The notes beneath the pieces are model-generated. The model searched no databases. It saw only the letters and a list, made by a program, of their open reading frames with translations, and was not told the origin of the DNA. From contig WTAL01000014.1 in the NCBI GenBank assembly GCA_013139635.1, positions 1 through 42,361 on the forward strand: 42,361 nt of DNA, written 5' to 3'. Shown one piece after another: positions 1 through 6,514 of the stretch (position 1 is the stretch's first letter; each line of letters starts with the position of its first letter). The position numbers and the translations under genes are program-made. This stretch comes from Paracoccaceae bacterium. GTDB lineage: Bacteria > Pseudomonadota > Alphaproteobacteria > Rhodobacterales > Rhodobacteraceae.

Positions 1-162
1 GGTGGCATTTCGGTGGCGCTGGCGCTTTCGGTGCCGGATAACGAATATAAGCCGCTGATATTGTCGATCACCTATATTGTGGTGCTGTTTAGCATCATCG
101 TGCAGGGGCTGACAATTGCGCCTTTGGCCAAGCGGTTGGACCGAGAGCAAGAGCTACTTTAG
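1..162 (+). CDS. C-terminal end of a CPA1-type Na+/H+ antiporter (partial)
   Basis: The frame is open from the first base to a TAG at 160-162 and gives 53 residues; the start lies left of the window. The visible part has a glycine-rich GGISVALALS stretch, a charged loop, a hydrophobic last membrane segment (around ITYIVVLFSIIVQG) and a short basic tail ending APLAKRLDREQELL. This matches the end of the membrane domain of NhaP/CPA1 sodium-proton exchangers, in which a GG-xS/A-xALA segment precedes the last helix. The role would be exchange of Na+ or K+ for protons across the inner membrane. The family assignment is by resemblance of a short tail only, so another transporter of the CPA superfamily is possible. 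Confidence 0.6.
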   Translation, partial: GGISVALALSVPDNEYKPLILSITYIVVLFSIIVQGLTIAPLAKRLDREQELL

Positions 163-722
163 CTCACCACGCGGCGCGTCTGGCCTTGCCCTGCTTGGCG
201 AGGCTGCACGCGCGCCGCCCTGCGAATCCTGCGCCCGTTGCAGCCCGCGCTGATGTTTTTGCGCGGCGCGAGCCTGACCTCTCGAAACAGCACTACATTT
301 GACGCGCCGCCGCAGCGTCGCACACGCATTTTTTCCGTAGGGAAAAAGCCGCCCGCAGGGCGTATACGGCGGTGCGGCCACGCAAAATTTGGCCGCTTAT
401 GCGCACCTTGGTCAATTTCGGTTGCGGGGCCTAACCCCCTGGTTTTTCGGCGGGAGTGCGCCGGGGGTTTGCAGTGGTTTGTGCCGGTTATCTGCACCTA
501 AGTTCTTACCTGCGCTTGCTTTTCGAAGCACCAACCCTGAGCCAAAGGGCGGATTTTTATACCTCTAGAGTAAGCGCGGGCCTCGCTCGCACGGCAAGCC
601 CTTTTTCAGCTAGGCCGCTATGCGCGTAGAAAATAAAATGCCCGACACAATCCACTCCCGGACCTTACGGCCCGCTTAGGCATAGCAACGGAATTTAGCT
701 AAATTTTATGAAAATGCGGTAA
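163..722. other. Long intergenic stretch without a recognisable gene
   Basis: Open frames exist on both strands here (for example 238-501 plus and 159-497 minus), but they are arginine/proline-rich, overlap each other and resemble no family, which is typical of GC-rich non-coding DNA. Visible structures are a hairpin with arms TTTTTCC (330-336) and GGAAAAA (341-347), flanked by further GC-rich partial inverted repeats, and a perfect 14-bp palindrome AATTTAGCTAAATT (692-705). I looked for tmRNA, RNase P and SRP RNA signatures and saw none. An unrecognised small RNA cannot be excluded. Confidence 0.5.
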
Positions 723-866
723 ATGACATCATCGCAAAGTTTGTTAGCTGAGTAACGCTAAGGGAGAATATTCAGTAAATATGCGTGGCTAACTCGAAGT
801 TTTTGCAATCCTGTAAGCCGTTGATATGCCTATTCCGAACTGTTTTGCAGCTTGGAATTCTTTTGT
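723..866 (-). mobile_element. Solo end of a Tn3-family transposon with resolvase C-terminal remnant
   Basis: Bases 725-768 match the terminal inverted repeat of the larger Tn3-family element at 5759-8890 (shared blocks ATCATCGCAA, TTTGTT, GCTGAGTAA and GCTAAGGGAGAA). The similarity continues inward through CTGTAAGCCGTTGAT into a minus-strand resolvase tail that ends at the stop codon at 789-791. That tail reads AAKQFGIGISTAYRIAK, which is the helix-turn-helix of a serine resolvase and parallels AAKQLSIERSTAYRIAK in the intact-length element. Resemblance fades near 866. No transposase or second end is nearby, so this is a relic. Its orientation is the same as that of the large element. Confidence 0.8.
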
Positions 867-869
867 TCT

Positions 870-925
870 TTGTCTTAAACTTGTAGAATATATGTAAGAA
901 AACTGTCGCAATCCTTTCCTAATAA
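870..925 (+). promoter_or_regulatory. Pho-box array and promoter of the pst operon
   Basis: Four heptamers related to the PhoB half-site CTGTCAT occur with an exact 11-bp period: TTGTCTT (870-876), TTGTAGA (881-887), ATGTAAG (892-898) and CTGTCGC (903-909), separated by AT-rich tetranucleotides AAAC, ATAT and AAAA. A -10-like TAATAA lies at 920-925, ten bases after the last unit, which is the spacing of PhoB-activated promoters where the Pho box replaces the -35. The pstS start codon is about 50 bases further on. The array is inferred from spacing and half-site similarity; single heptamers are degenerate. Confidence 0.65.
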
Positions 926-975
926 GAGAGCGCTCGACCAATCGGGCGACTGAAATTTGGGAAAGAAACCAAGCT

Positions 976-2004
976 ATGACAAAGACATTGACCGCGATTG
1001 CCGTTTTGGCACTCACCACAGGGGCTGCCGCCGCGCAGGAGCGCATTTCGATTGTAGGCTCCTCTACTGTATTTCCGTTTTCCACCACCGTTGCCGAGCA
1101 TTTCGGCAAGGCCACCGAGTTTGCCACGCCGGTGGTAGAGAGCACCGGTTCGGGCGGCGGTTTGCGCCTGTTTTGCGCCGGTGTCGGGGCAGATACGCCA
1201 GACATCACCAACGCTTCACGCCGCATTAAGGCGTCCGAAGTGGCGGGTTGCGCTGAAAATGGTGTGACAGACATTACCGAAGTGAAAATCGGCTATGACG
1301 GCATTGTTTTGGCTAATTCGGTAGAAGCGGCGCAGTTTGATCTAAGCCTGCGGGACATCTTTTTAGCGCTAGCGGCGAATGTGCCCGATGGTAATGGCGG
1401 CACCATGCCAAACCCTTACACCACTTGGGCCGAAGTGAACCCTGCCCTACCAGCCACTAAGATTGAGGTTATGGGCCCGCCGCCAACATCTGGCACGCGG
1501 GACGCTTTTGCCGAGCTGGCCATGGAAGGCGGTTGCAAAACTTTTGACTGGATTTCCGAGCTGAAGGGCGAGGACAAATCGGCTTATAAAGAGCTGTGCC
1601 ATACCCTGCGCGAAGATGGGGCTTATGTTGAAGCTGGCGAAAACGACAACCTGATCGTGCAAAAACTGGCGGCCAACCCTGATGCGCTTGGCATTTTTGG
1701 CTATAGCTTTCTGGAGCAAAATGCCGACCTCGTGCAAGGCTCTATCGTGAACGGTGTTGCGCCGGAATTTGAAGCCATCGCTGCGGGTGATTACCCGGTT
1801 TCGCGCTCGCTCTACGTCTATGTGAAAAACGCACATGTGGGCGAAGTTCCGGGCATTGCGGAATTTGTTGCTGAATTCACCAATGAGGAAACTTGGGGCG
1901 AATTTGGCTACCTTGCTGAAAAAGGCCTGATCCCGATGGGCGAAGCAGAAATGGCGCAATTTGCTGAAGATGCTGCCAACCTAACCCCGCTTTTGCTGGA
2001 TTAA
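976..2004 (+). CDS. pstS: Phosphate ABC transporter, periplasmic phosphate-binding protein PstS
   Basis: A 342-residue protein with a short signal peptide (about residues 1-20, ending AAAAQE). The mature part starts with ISIVGSSTVFPF and then STGSGGGLRLFCAG, the phosphate-contacting SSTVxP and TGSGGG loops of PstS; TSGTRDAF near the middle is another ligand loop. PstS captures orthophosphate in the periplasm and delivers it to the PstCA channel. The ATG at 976 has a GGGAAAG-like ribosome site and follows the Pho-box array. It is the first gene of pstSCAB-phoU. The protein is of the longer, alphaproteobacterial PstS type. Expression is expected to be induced by phosphate starvation through PhoB. 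Confidence 0.95.
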   Translation: MTKTLTAIAVLALTTGAAAAQERISIVGSSTVFPFSTTVAEHFGKATEFATPVVESTGSGGGLRLFCAGVGADTPDITNASRRIKASEVAGCAENGVTDITEVKIGYDGIVLANSVEAAQFDLSLRDIFLALAANVPDGNGGTMPNPYTTWAEVNPALPATKIEVMGPPPTSGTRDAFAELAMEGGCKTFDWISELKGEDKSAYKELCHTLREDGAYVEAGENDNLIVQKLAANPDALGIFGYSFLEQNADLVQGSIVNGVAPEFEAIAAGDYPVSRSLYVYVKNAHVGEVPGIAEFVAEFTNEETWGEFGYLAEKGLIPMGEAEMAQFAEDAANLTPLLLD

Positions 2005-2010
2005 AAACAT

Positions 2011-2040
2011 GGCGGGCATCCGGTTGGGTGCTCGCCTTTT
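2011..2040 (+). terminator. Hairpin between pstS and pstC, probable partial terminator
   Basis: GGCGGGCA (2011-2018) can pair with TGCTCGCC (2029-2036) with one G-T wobble, and four Ts follow directly. It sits in the 54-bp gap between pstS and pstC. A partial terminator or processing hairpin here would explain higher levels of the binding protein than of the permease, as is usual for such operons. The structure is read from sequence; its activity is inferred. Confidence 0.55.
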
Positions 2041-2058
2041 CTACGTGTAGGAGCCGAT

Positions 2059-3003
2059 ATGGCACAGCGAGAAATATCGTTAACAGGGCGCAAGCGTCCA
2101 TTAGAAACCCTGCTGAAACTGACGCTTAATCTGGCGTCGGTTTTAGCGATTTTTGTGACCTTGGGCATTGTGCTTTCCATGGTGTTTGAAGCATGGAAAT
2201 TCTTCCAGATGGTCTCGGTGACCGAGTTTTTGTTTGGGCTTGAATGGTCACCTCAAACCGCCATTCGCGCAGACCAAGTTGGTTCTTCGGGCAGCTTTGG
2301 CGCGGTGCCGCTGATTGCCGGCACCTTGCTGATAAGCAGCATTGCCATGGTGGTGGCCGCCCCTATCGGGCTGATTTCGGCGATTTACCTTTCCGAATAT
2401 GCCAGCGCGCGGGTGCGGGCATGGGTTAAGCCGCTGCTGGAAATGCTGGCGGGCATTCCCAGCGTTGTTTACGGGTTTTTTGCGGCACTTGTGGTGGCCC
2501 CGTTTATCAGAATGAGCGGCGGGCAGTTTGGGCTGGAGGTGGCTTCAGAAAGCGCGCTGGCGGCAGGGCTGGTGATGGGGGTGATGATTATTCCGCTGAT
2601 CTCTTCACTGTCGGATGACGTTTTGAATGCGGTGCCAAGCTCTTTGCGTGAGGCCTCGCTGGGGCTGGGGGCCACGCAGGCTGAAACCATCAAAAAGGTG
2701 ATTGTGCCTGCCGCCATTCCGGGCATTGCGGGCAGCTTTTTGCTGGCGGCGTCAGCGGCCATAGGCGAAACTATGATTGTGGTCATGGCGGCAGGGCTGG
2801 CGGCCAACCTGACAGCAAACCCCTTGGAGGCCGTAACCACGGTCACCGCGCAAATTGTGGCGCTATTAACGGGCGACCAAGAGTTCGATAGCGCCAAAAC
2901 CCTGTCGGCCTTTGCGCTGGGGCTACTGCTTTTTGCCACCACCCTCATTCTCAACATCATCGCGATGCGGATCGTTAATAAATATCGGGAACAATATGAC
3001 TGA
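2059..3003 (+). CDS. pstC: Phosphate ABC transporter permease PstC
   Basis: This 314-residue inner-membrane protein has an ATG start preceded by GTAGGAG at a good distance. It begins with a basic cytoplasmic stretch, a first membrane segment (about residues 22-42), a periplasmic loop containing LEWSPQ and then the conserved permease core beginning GSFGAVPLIAGTLLIS. The ATPase-contact loop SLREASLGLGAT is present near residue 195, followed by AAIGETM and further membrane helices. With PstA it forms the phosphate channel energised by PstB. From memory, many alphaproteobacterial PstC proteins carry a long N-terminal extension; this one does not, and the 54-bp gap to pstS leaves no room for it. 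Its stop overlaps the pstA start by 8 bases. Confidence 0.93.
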   Translation: MAQREISLTGRKRPLETLLKLTLNLASVLAIFVTLGIVLSMVFEAWKFFQMVSVTEFLFGLEWSPQTAIRADQVGSSGSFGAVPLIAGTLLISSIAMVVAAPIGLISAIYLSEYASARVRAWVKPLLEMLAGIPSVVYGFFAALVVAPFIRMSGGQFGLEVASESALAAGLVMGVMIIPLISSLSDDVLNAVPSSLREASLGLGATQAETIKKVIVPAAIPGIAGSFLLAASAAIGETMIVVMAAGLAANLTANPLEAVTTVTAQIVALLTGDQEFDSAKTLSAFALGLLLFATTLILNIIAMRIVNKYREQYD

Positions 3004-4243
3004 TCTTTTCACCACAGCTAGCGGGCATTTACGCGCCCGCCACCGTGCCGAATGGCGCTTTCGCTGGCTCGGGCGGCTGGCGATTGTGTTTTCGCTCGGG
3101 TTTCTCCTTATCATGCTGTTTTCCATCACCAGCCTTGGCAAAGGCGCGCTGAGCCGTGCTGAAATCCAGCTTTCCATAGACCTAAGCGCGGCCAGCAGCC
3201 TTGAGGATGTGAACTTCCAAAAAGCCGTGCGCAGCGCATTGTTTGCAACCTTTCCCGAGGTCACAGACCGGAGTGATAAACGTGCGCTGCTCAAGCTGCT
3301 CAGCTCTGATTCAGGCTATGAGCTGGCGCGCATGGTTGAGGAAAACCCCGCCTTGCTGGGGCAGGAAACCACGCTTTGGTTTACCGCCTCGGACGACATA
3401 GACATGTATGAAAAAGGCGCGATTGACGCCAACCTGCCGGAAAACCGGCGCCGCTTGAAAGACACCACCCTTGGCTGGGTGCGCACGTTAGAAAGCCGCA
3501 ACGCCCTGCGCTCGGTGTTTAACACGGCGTTTTTCACCTCGGGCGATAGCCGCGAGCCAGAGCTGGCAGGGATATTCAGCGCGCTGGTTGGCTCTATATT
3601 GTCGCTGATCGTGTGCTTTGCGCTGTCGTTTCCGCTGGGGATAATGGCGGCGCTCTCGCTGGAGGAGTTTTCCAAAAAGAGCCGCTGGTCGGATTTTATC
3701 GAGGTTAACATTAACAATCTAGCGGCGGTGCCTTCAATTGTGTTTGGCCTGCTGGGCATGGCGATAATTCTGAATGTCTTTGGCCTGCCGCGCTCCTCGC
3801 CTTTGGTCGGGGGGATGGTGCTGGCCCTGATGACATTGCCAACCATTATTATTGCCTCGCGCGCGGCCCTGCGTTCGGTGCCGCCGAGCATTCGTGAGGC
3901 CGCGCTTGGCATGGGGGCAACACGGGTGCAAACCACCTTTCACCACGTTTTGCCGCTGGCCATGCCGGGGATGCTGACGGGCGCGATTGTGGGTATGGCG
4001 CGGGCTTTGGGTGAAACCGCGCCGCTGATTATGATCGGCATGGTGGCGTTTATTGTTGATGTGCCGCAAGGGTTTACCGACGCTGCGACCTCGCTTCCAG
4101 TGCAGATTTTCCTCTGGGCTGACAGCCCCGAGCGCGCCTTTCTGGAAAAAACCTCAGCGGCAATTCTGGTGCTGTTGGGCTTGTTAATTGTGATGAACAT
4201 CGCGGCGGTTGTGCTGCGCAAAAAATTCGAACGCCGGTACTAG
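2996..4243 (+). CDS. pstA: Phosphate ABC transporter permease PstA (long form)
   Basis: The product has 415 residues. I place the start at the ATG 2996 ([10 protein letters not shown]), which overlaps the end of pstC; the frame is open further upstream but that would run deep inside pstC. One membrane segment near residues 33-52 is followed by a roughly 150-residue periplasmic region, the DUF3333-type extension seen in alphaproteobacterial PstA. After it comes the usual permease domain: helices from about residue 190, the coupling loop [12 protein letters not shown] and [10 protein letters not shown]. It is the second half of the phosphate channel. There is no strong ribosome site at 2996, consistent with translational coupling to pstC. 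Confidence 0.93.
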   Translation: MTDLFTTASGHLRARHRAEWRFRWLGRLAIVFSLGFLLIMLFSITSLGKGALSRAEIQLSIDLSAASSLEDVNFQKAVRSALFATFPEVTDRSDKRALLKLLSSDSGYELARMVEENPALLGQETTLWFTASDDIDMYEKGAIDANLPENRRRLKDTTLGWVRTLESRNALRSVFNTAFFTSGDSREPELAGIFSALVGSILSLIVCFALSFPLGIMAALSLEEFSKKSRWSDFIEVNINNLAAVPSIVFGLLGMAIILNVFGLPRSSPLVGGMVLALMTLPTIIIASRAALRSVPPSIREAALGMGATRVQTTFHHVLPLAMPGMLTGAIVGMARALGETAPLIMIGMVAFIVDVPQGFTDAATSLPVQIFLWADSPERAFLEKTSAAILVLLGLLIVMNIAAVVLRKKFERRY

Positions 4244-4253
4244 GAGTGTTTTT

Positions 4254-5018
4254 GTGAGTAAAGAACCAATTATCACCACACGCAATGTAGACGTGTTTTA
4301 TGGGGACAAACAGGCGCTGAACGGCGTGACGCTGGATGTGCCCCGCAACAAAGTGACCTCGCTTATTGGCCCCTCAGGCTGCGGCAAATCTACCTTTTTG
4401 CGCTCGATTAACCGGATGAATGATCTGGTGGATATTTGCCGCGTTGAAGGTGAGATTATGGTCGAGGGAAAAAATATTTATGACAAAGATGTGGATGTGG
4501 TCGCCCTGCGTGCCCATATCGGCATGGTGTTTCAAAAGCCCAACCCCTTTCCGAAGTCGATTTTTGAAAACGTGATCTATGGGCCGAAAATCCATGGTAT
4601 GATCAAGTCGAAATCTGACGCCGAAGAGATTGTGGAAACCAGCCTGCGCCGCGCGGGGCTGTGGAAAGAGGTGGCGGACCGCTTGCAAGAACCGGGCACC
4701 AGCCTGTCAGGCGGGCAGCAGCAGCGCCTGTGCATTGCGCGGGCAATTGCGGTAAAGCCAAGCATCATTTTAATGGACGAACCAGCCTCGGCACTGGACC
4801 CGATTGCCACGGCGGTGATTGAGGAGCTGATTGACGAATTACGGCAAAATTACACCATCATCATCGTCACCCATTCCATGCAGCAGGCGGCGCGGGTGTC
4901 ACAGCGCACGGCGTTTTTTCATATGGGCGACCTTGTGGAATCTGGTGCCACCAAGGAACTGTTTACCTCGCCCAGAGACGAGCGCACCCAGAACTATATT
5001 TCAGGCAGAATAGGATAG
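4254..5018 (+). CDS. pstB: Phosphate ABC transporter ATP-binding protein PstB
   Basis: The 254-residue ATPase powers the PstCA phosphate channel. Walker A is GPSGCGKS at residues 39-46, the Q-loop is in VFQKPNPFP, the ABC signature is LSGGQQQR and Walker B is [13 protein letters not shown]; the H-loop is [23 protein letters not shown] is the usual PstB N-terminus. I choose the GTG at 4254 because AGGAG (4242-4246), which overlaps the pstA stop codon, sits eight bases upstream; an earlier ATG in frame at 4209 would lie inside pstA. The gene is directly followed by phoU with a 3-base gap. Confidence 0.95.
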   Translation: MSKEPIITTRNVDVFYGDKQALNGVTLDVPRNKVTSLIGPSGCGKSTFLRSINRMNDLVDICRVEGEIMVEGKNIYDKDVDVVALRAHIGMVFQKPNPFPKSIFENVIYGPKIHGMIKSKSDAEEIVETSLRRAGLWKEVADRLQEPGTSLSGGQQQRLCIARAIAVKPSIILMDEPASALDPIATAVIEELIDELRQNYTIIIVTHSMQQAARVSQRTAFFHMGDLVESGATKELFTSPRDERTQNYISGRIG

Positions 5019-5021
5019 ATT

Positions 5022-5744
5022 ATGGAACATATCGTTAGCCGATTTGATAAAGACGTAAAGCGCATTGAAAAGCTCCTGCAAAAAATGGCGGGGCTGGCGG
5101 TGGACCAGCTGGAAATGGCGACCAGAGCGCTGGAAACCCACGATACCACCCTTTCCCAACAGGTGGCAGAGGGCGACAAAGAGATTAACGCGTTGGAGGC
5201 CCGGATTGACGAGTTGGCCGTACGCCTAATCGCCCTGCGCCAGCCCATGGCCGAGGATCTGCGCCACGTGGTTTCGACCCTGAAAATCTCTACCAATATC
5301 GAGCGCTTTGCGGATTATGCAAAAACCATGGCCATACGGGTGCCGGCTTTGGCCAGTGGTAAGCCCGTGGACAGCGCCATCAAAACCATCCGCCGGATGA
5401 GCAATACGGTGGCCTCAATGATGACCGACGCCCTGCAATCTTTCATTGAGCGTGATCTGGTGTTGGCCGAAGCGACAGGCAAGCGAGACCTGAACGTGGA
5501 CCAGATGAACAGCGCGCTTTTCCGCGAAATGCTGACCTATATGATGGAAAACCCACGCAATATCGAAGCCAGCACCCACCTTCTGTTTATCGCCAAAAAC
5601 CTTGAGCGCGCAGGCGATCAGGTGTGCAACATCACCGAACAAGTGAGCTTTTTGGTGACAGGCGAGATCTTTGAAAACAGAGGGAATGGCGGCCCGAAAA
5701 CTAAGGGCATCGGGGATGAATCGACGGCAAAACATAGACATTAA
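5022..5744 (+). CDS. phoU: Phosphate signalling regulator PhoU
   Basis: The product has 240 residues made of two PhoU helical bundles. EHIVSRFDKDVKRIEKLL opens the first repeat; RQPMAEDLRHVVSTLKI and the second-repeat equivalent LFIAKNLERAGDQVCNITEQV carry the conserved acidic metal-binding surface. PhoU links the Pst transporter to the PhoR/PhoB system and keeps the Pho regulon off when phosphate is plentiful. The gene is the last of the pst operon in this window. In many relatives phoB follows phoU; here the decayed Tn3 element starts 14 bases after the stop codon and no phoB appears in the window. The last 20 residues (GGPKTKGIGDESTAKHRH) look atypical and could reflect a mutated or borrowed terminus. 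Confidence 0.93.
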   Translation: MEHIVSRFDKDVKRIEKLLQKMAGLAVDQLEMATRALETHDTTLSQQVAEGDKEINALEARIDELAVRLIALRQPMAEDLRHVVSTLKISTNIERFADYAKTMAIRVPALASGKPVDSAIKTIRRMSNTVASMMTDALQSFIERDLVLAEATGKRDLNVDQMNSALFREMLTYMMENPRNIEASTHLLFIAKNLERAGDQVCNITEQVSFLVTGEIFENRGNGGPKTKGIGDESTAKHRH

Positions 5745-5758
5745 GTGCTCGCAAAAGG

Positions 5759-5802
5759 TAGGCGTCATCGCAAGGTTTGTTCGCTGAGTAAGGCTAAGGG
5801 AG
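5759..5802 (+). repeat. Left terminal inverted repeat of the Tn3-family element
   Basis: It starts TAGGCGTCATCGCAAGG and ends GGCTAAGGGAG. It matches the reverse complement of 8847-8890 at 37 of 44 positions by hand alignment, with the outer 15 bases identical. The true transposon end may be the GG at 5761, since the TA before it is shared by both sides. Confidence 0.9.
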
Positions 5803-5823
5803 AACATTTGGTGATATGCACGG

Positions 5824-6371
5824 TTAACCCAAAGCTTTTGCAATTCTGTAAGCCGTTGATCTTTCAATGCTGAGCTGTTTTGCCGCCATTCCTGCTCTGA
5901 TAAGTTTCTGCAATGCCGAAACCGTTTCTGCATCCAGCTTTGACCGTCCCGGGTTTTTGCCCCGTTTGCAGGCGGCAGCAATGCCGTCGCGGGTGCGTTC
6001 GGAAATCAACCGACGTTCAAAATGGGCTATGGCCCCGAACACATGGAACACCAGCTCACCTGCGGCACTGGATGAGTCTAGTTTTTCATCAAGGCTGATC
6101 AGGTTGATGCCGCATGATTTCAGATCCACAACCGTTTCCAGCAATTCCTTTAGGGTTCGCCCTAGCCGATCAAGGCGGATAACGCAGAGGCTATCCCCCG
6201 GGCGGGCGAAATCGATCAAGCTAGCCCAGGGCGTTCAAACTTTTTGCCCGAGATGACATCTTCAAAAACCCGGATGGCTCCAGCATCTTTTAACCGTTCG
6301 GTTTGCGCCGATGTGTTTTGCTCGGACGTCGAGACGCGGGCATAACCGAGGATGCCGCCGGTTCTGGTCAT
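5824..6371 (-). pseudogene. tnpR: Serine resolvase of the Tn3-family element, frameshifted
   Basis: The N-terminal part (ATG at 6371) reads GILGYARVSTSEQNTSAQ, with the catalytic serine in ARVST, and runs to KKFERPGLA followed by a stop at 6216-6218. The rest continues in another frame from LIDFARPGDSLCVIRLDRLGRTLKELLE through GAIAHFERRLISERT to the C-terminal helix-turn-helix ending STAYRIAKALG. Joined, they give about 182 residues, the normal length of a Tn3-type resolvase. A single base loss or gain between about 6216 and 6235 accounts for the break. A functional protein would resolve cointegrates at the res site beside it; this copy cannot. Confidence 0.88.
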
Positions 6372-6394
6372 TTGGATTGCCTTTTTATCGTTCG

Positions 6395-6514
6395 TTCTAG
6401 GGACAGTCATTATGCGGTCCACAAAAGGGTTGTATTCATCACTATTTTTGTCTCTTTATTTGTCCCTAATTATGGCTTGTCCCTAAATTACCGACACCAA
6501 TTTAAGGACACATC
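6395..6514. promoter_or_regulatory. Candidate res site and divergent tnpR/tnpA control region
   Basis: The spacer between the two divergent transposon genes holds two exact copies of TTGTCCCTAA (6460-6469 and 6477-6486, 17 bp apart), a degenerate copy TTGTCTCTTT (6448-6457) and an inverted related block CTAGGGACAG (6398-6407). Resolvase subsites of Tn3-family res sites are arranged as such degenerate inverted and direct repeats in exactly this position. The assignment as res is inferred from location and repeat content. Confidence 0.45.

Noticed and set aside
330-347. TTTTTCC/GGAAAAA hairpin as a terminator of the antiporter gene
   Set aside because: It lies about 170 bases after the stop codon and has an A-T stem without a GC-rich base or trailing T-run.
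238-501. 87-codon open frame on the plus strand in the first intergenic region
   Set aside because: Arg/Cys/Pro-rich composition, an equally long frame on the opposite strand, no ribosome site and no family resemblance; best seen as GC-rich non-coding DNA.
789-1274. 161-codon minus-strand frame running from pstS into the resolvase remnant
   Set aside because: Only the last 25 or so codons resemble a resolvase tail; the rest is the antisense of pstS.
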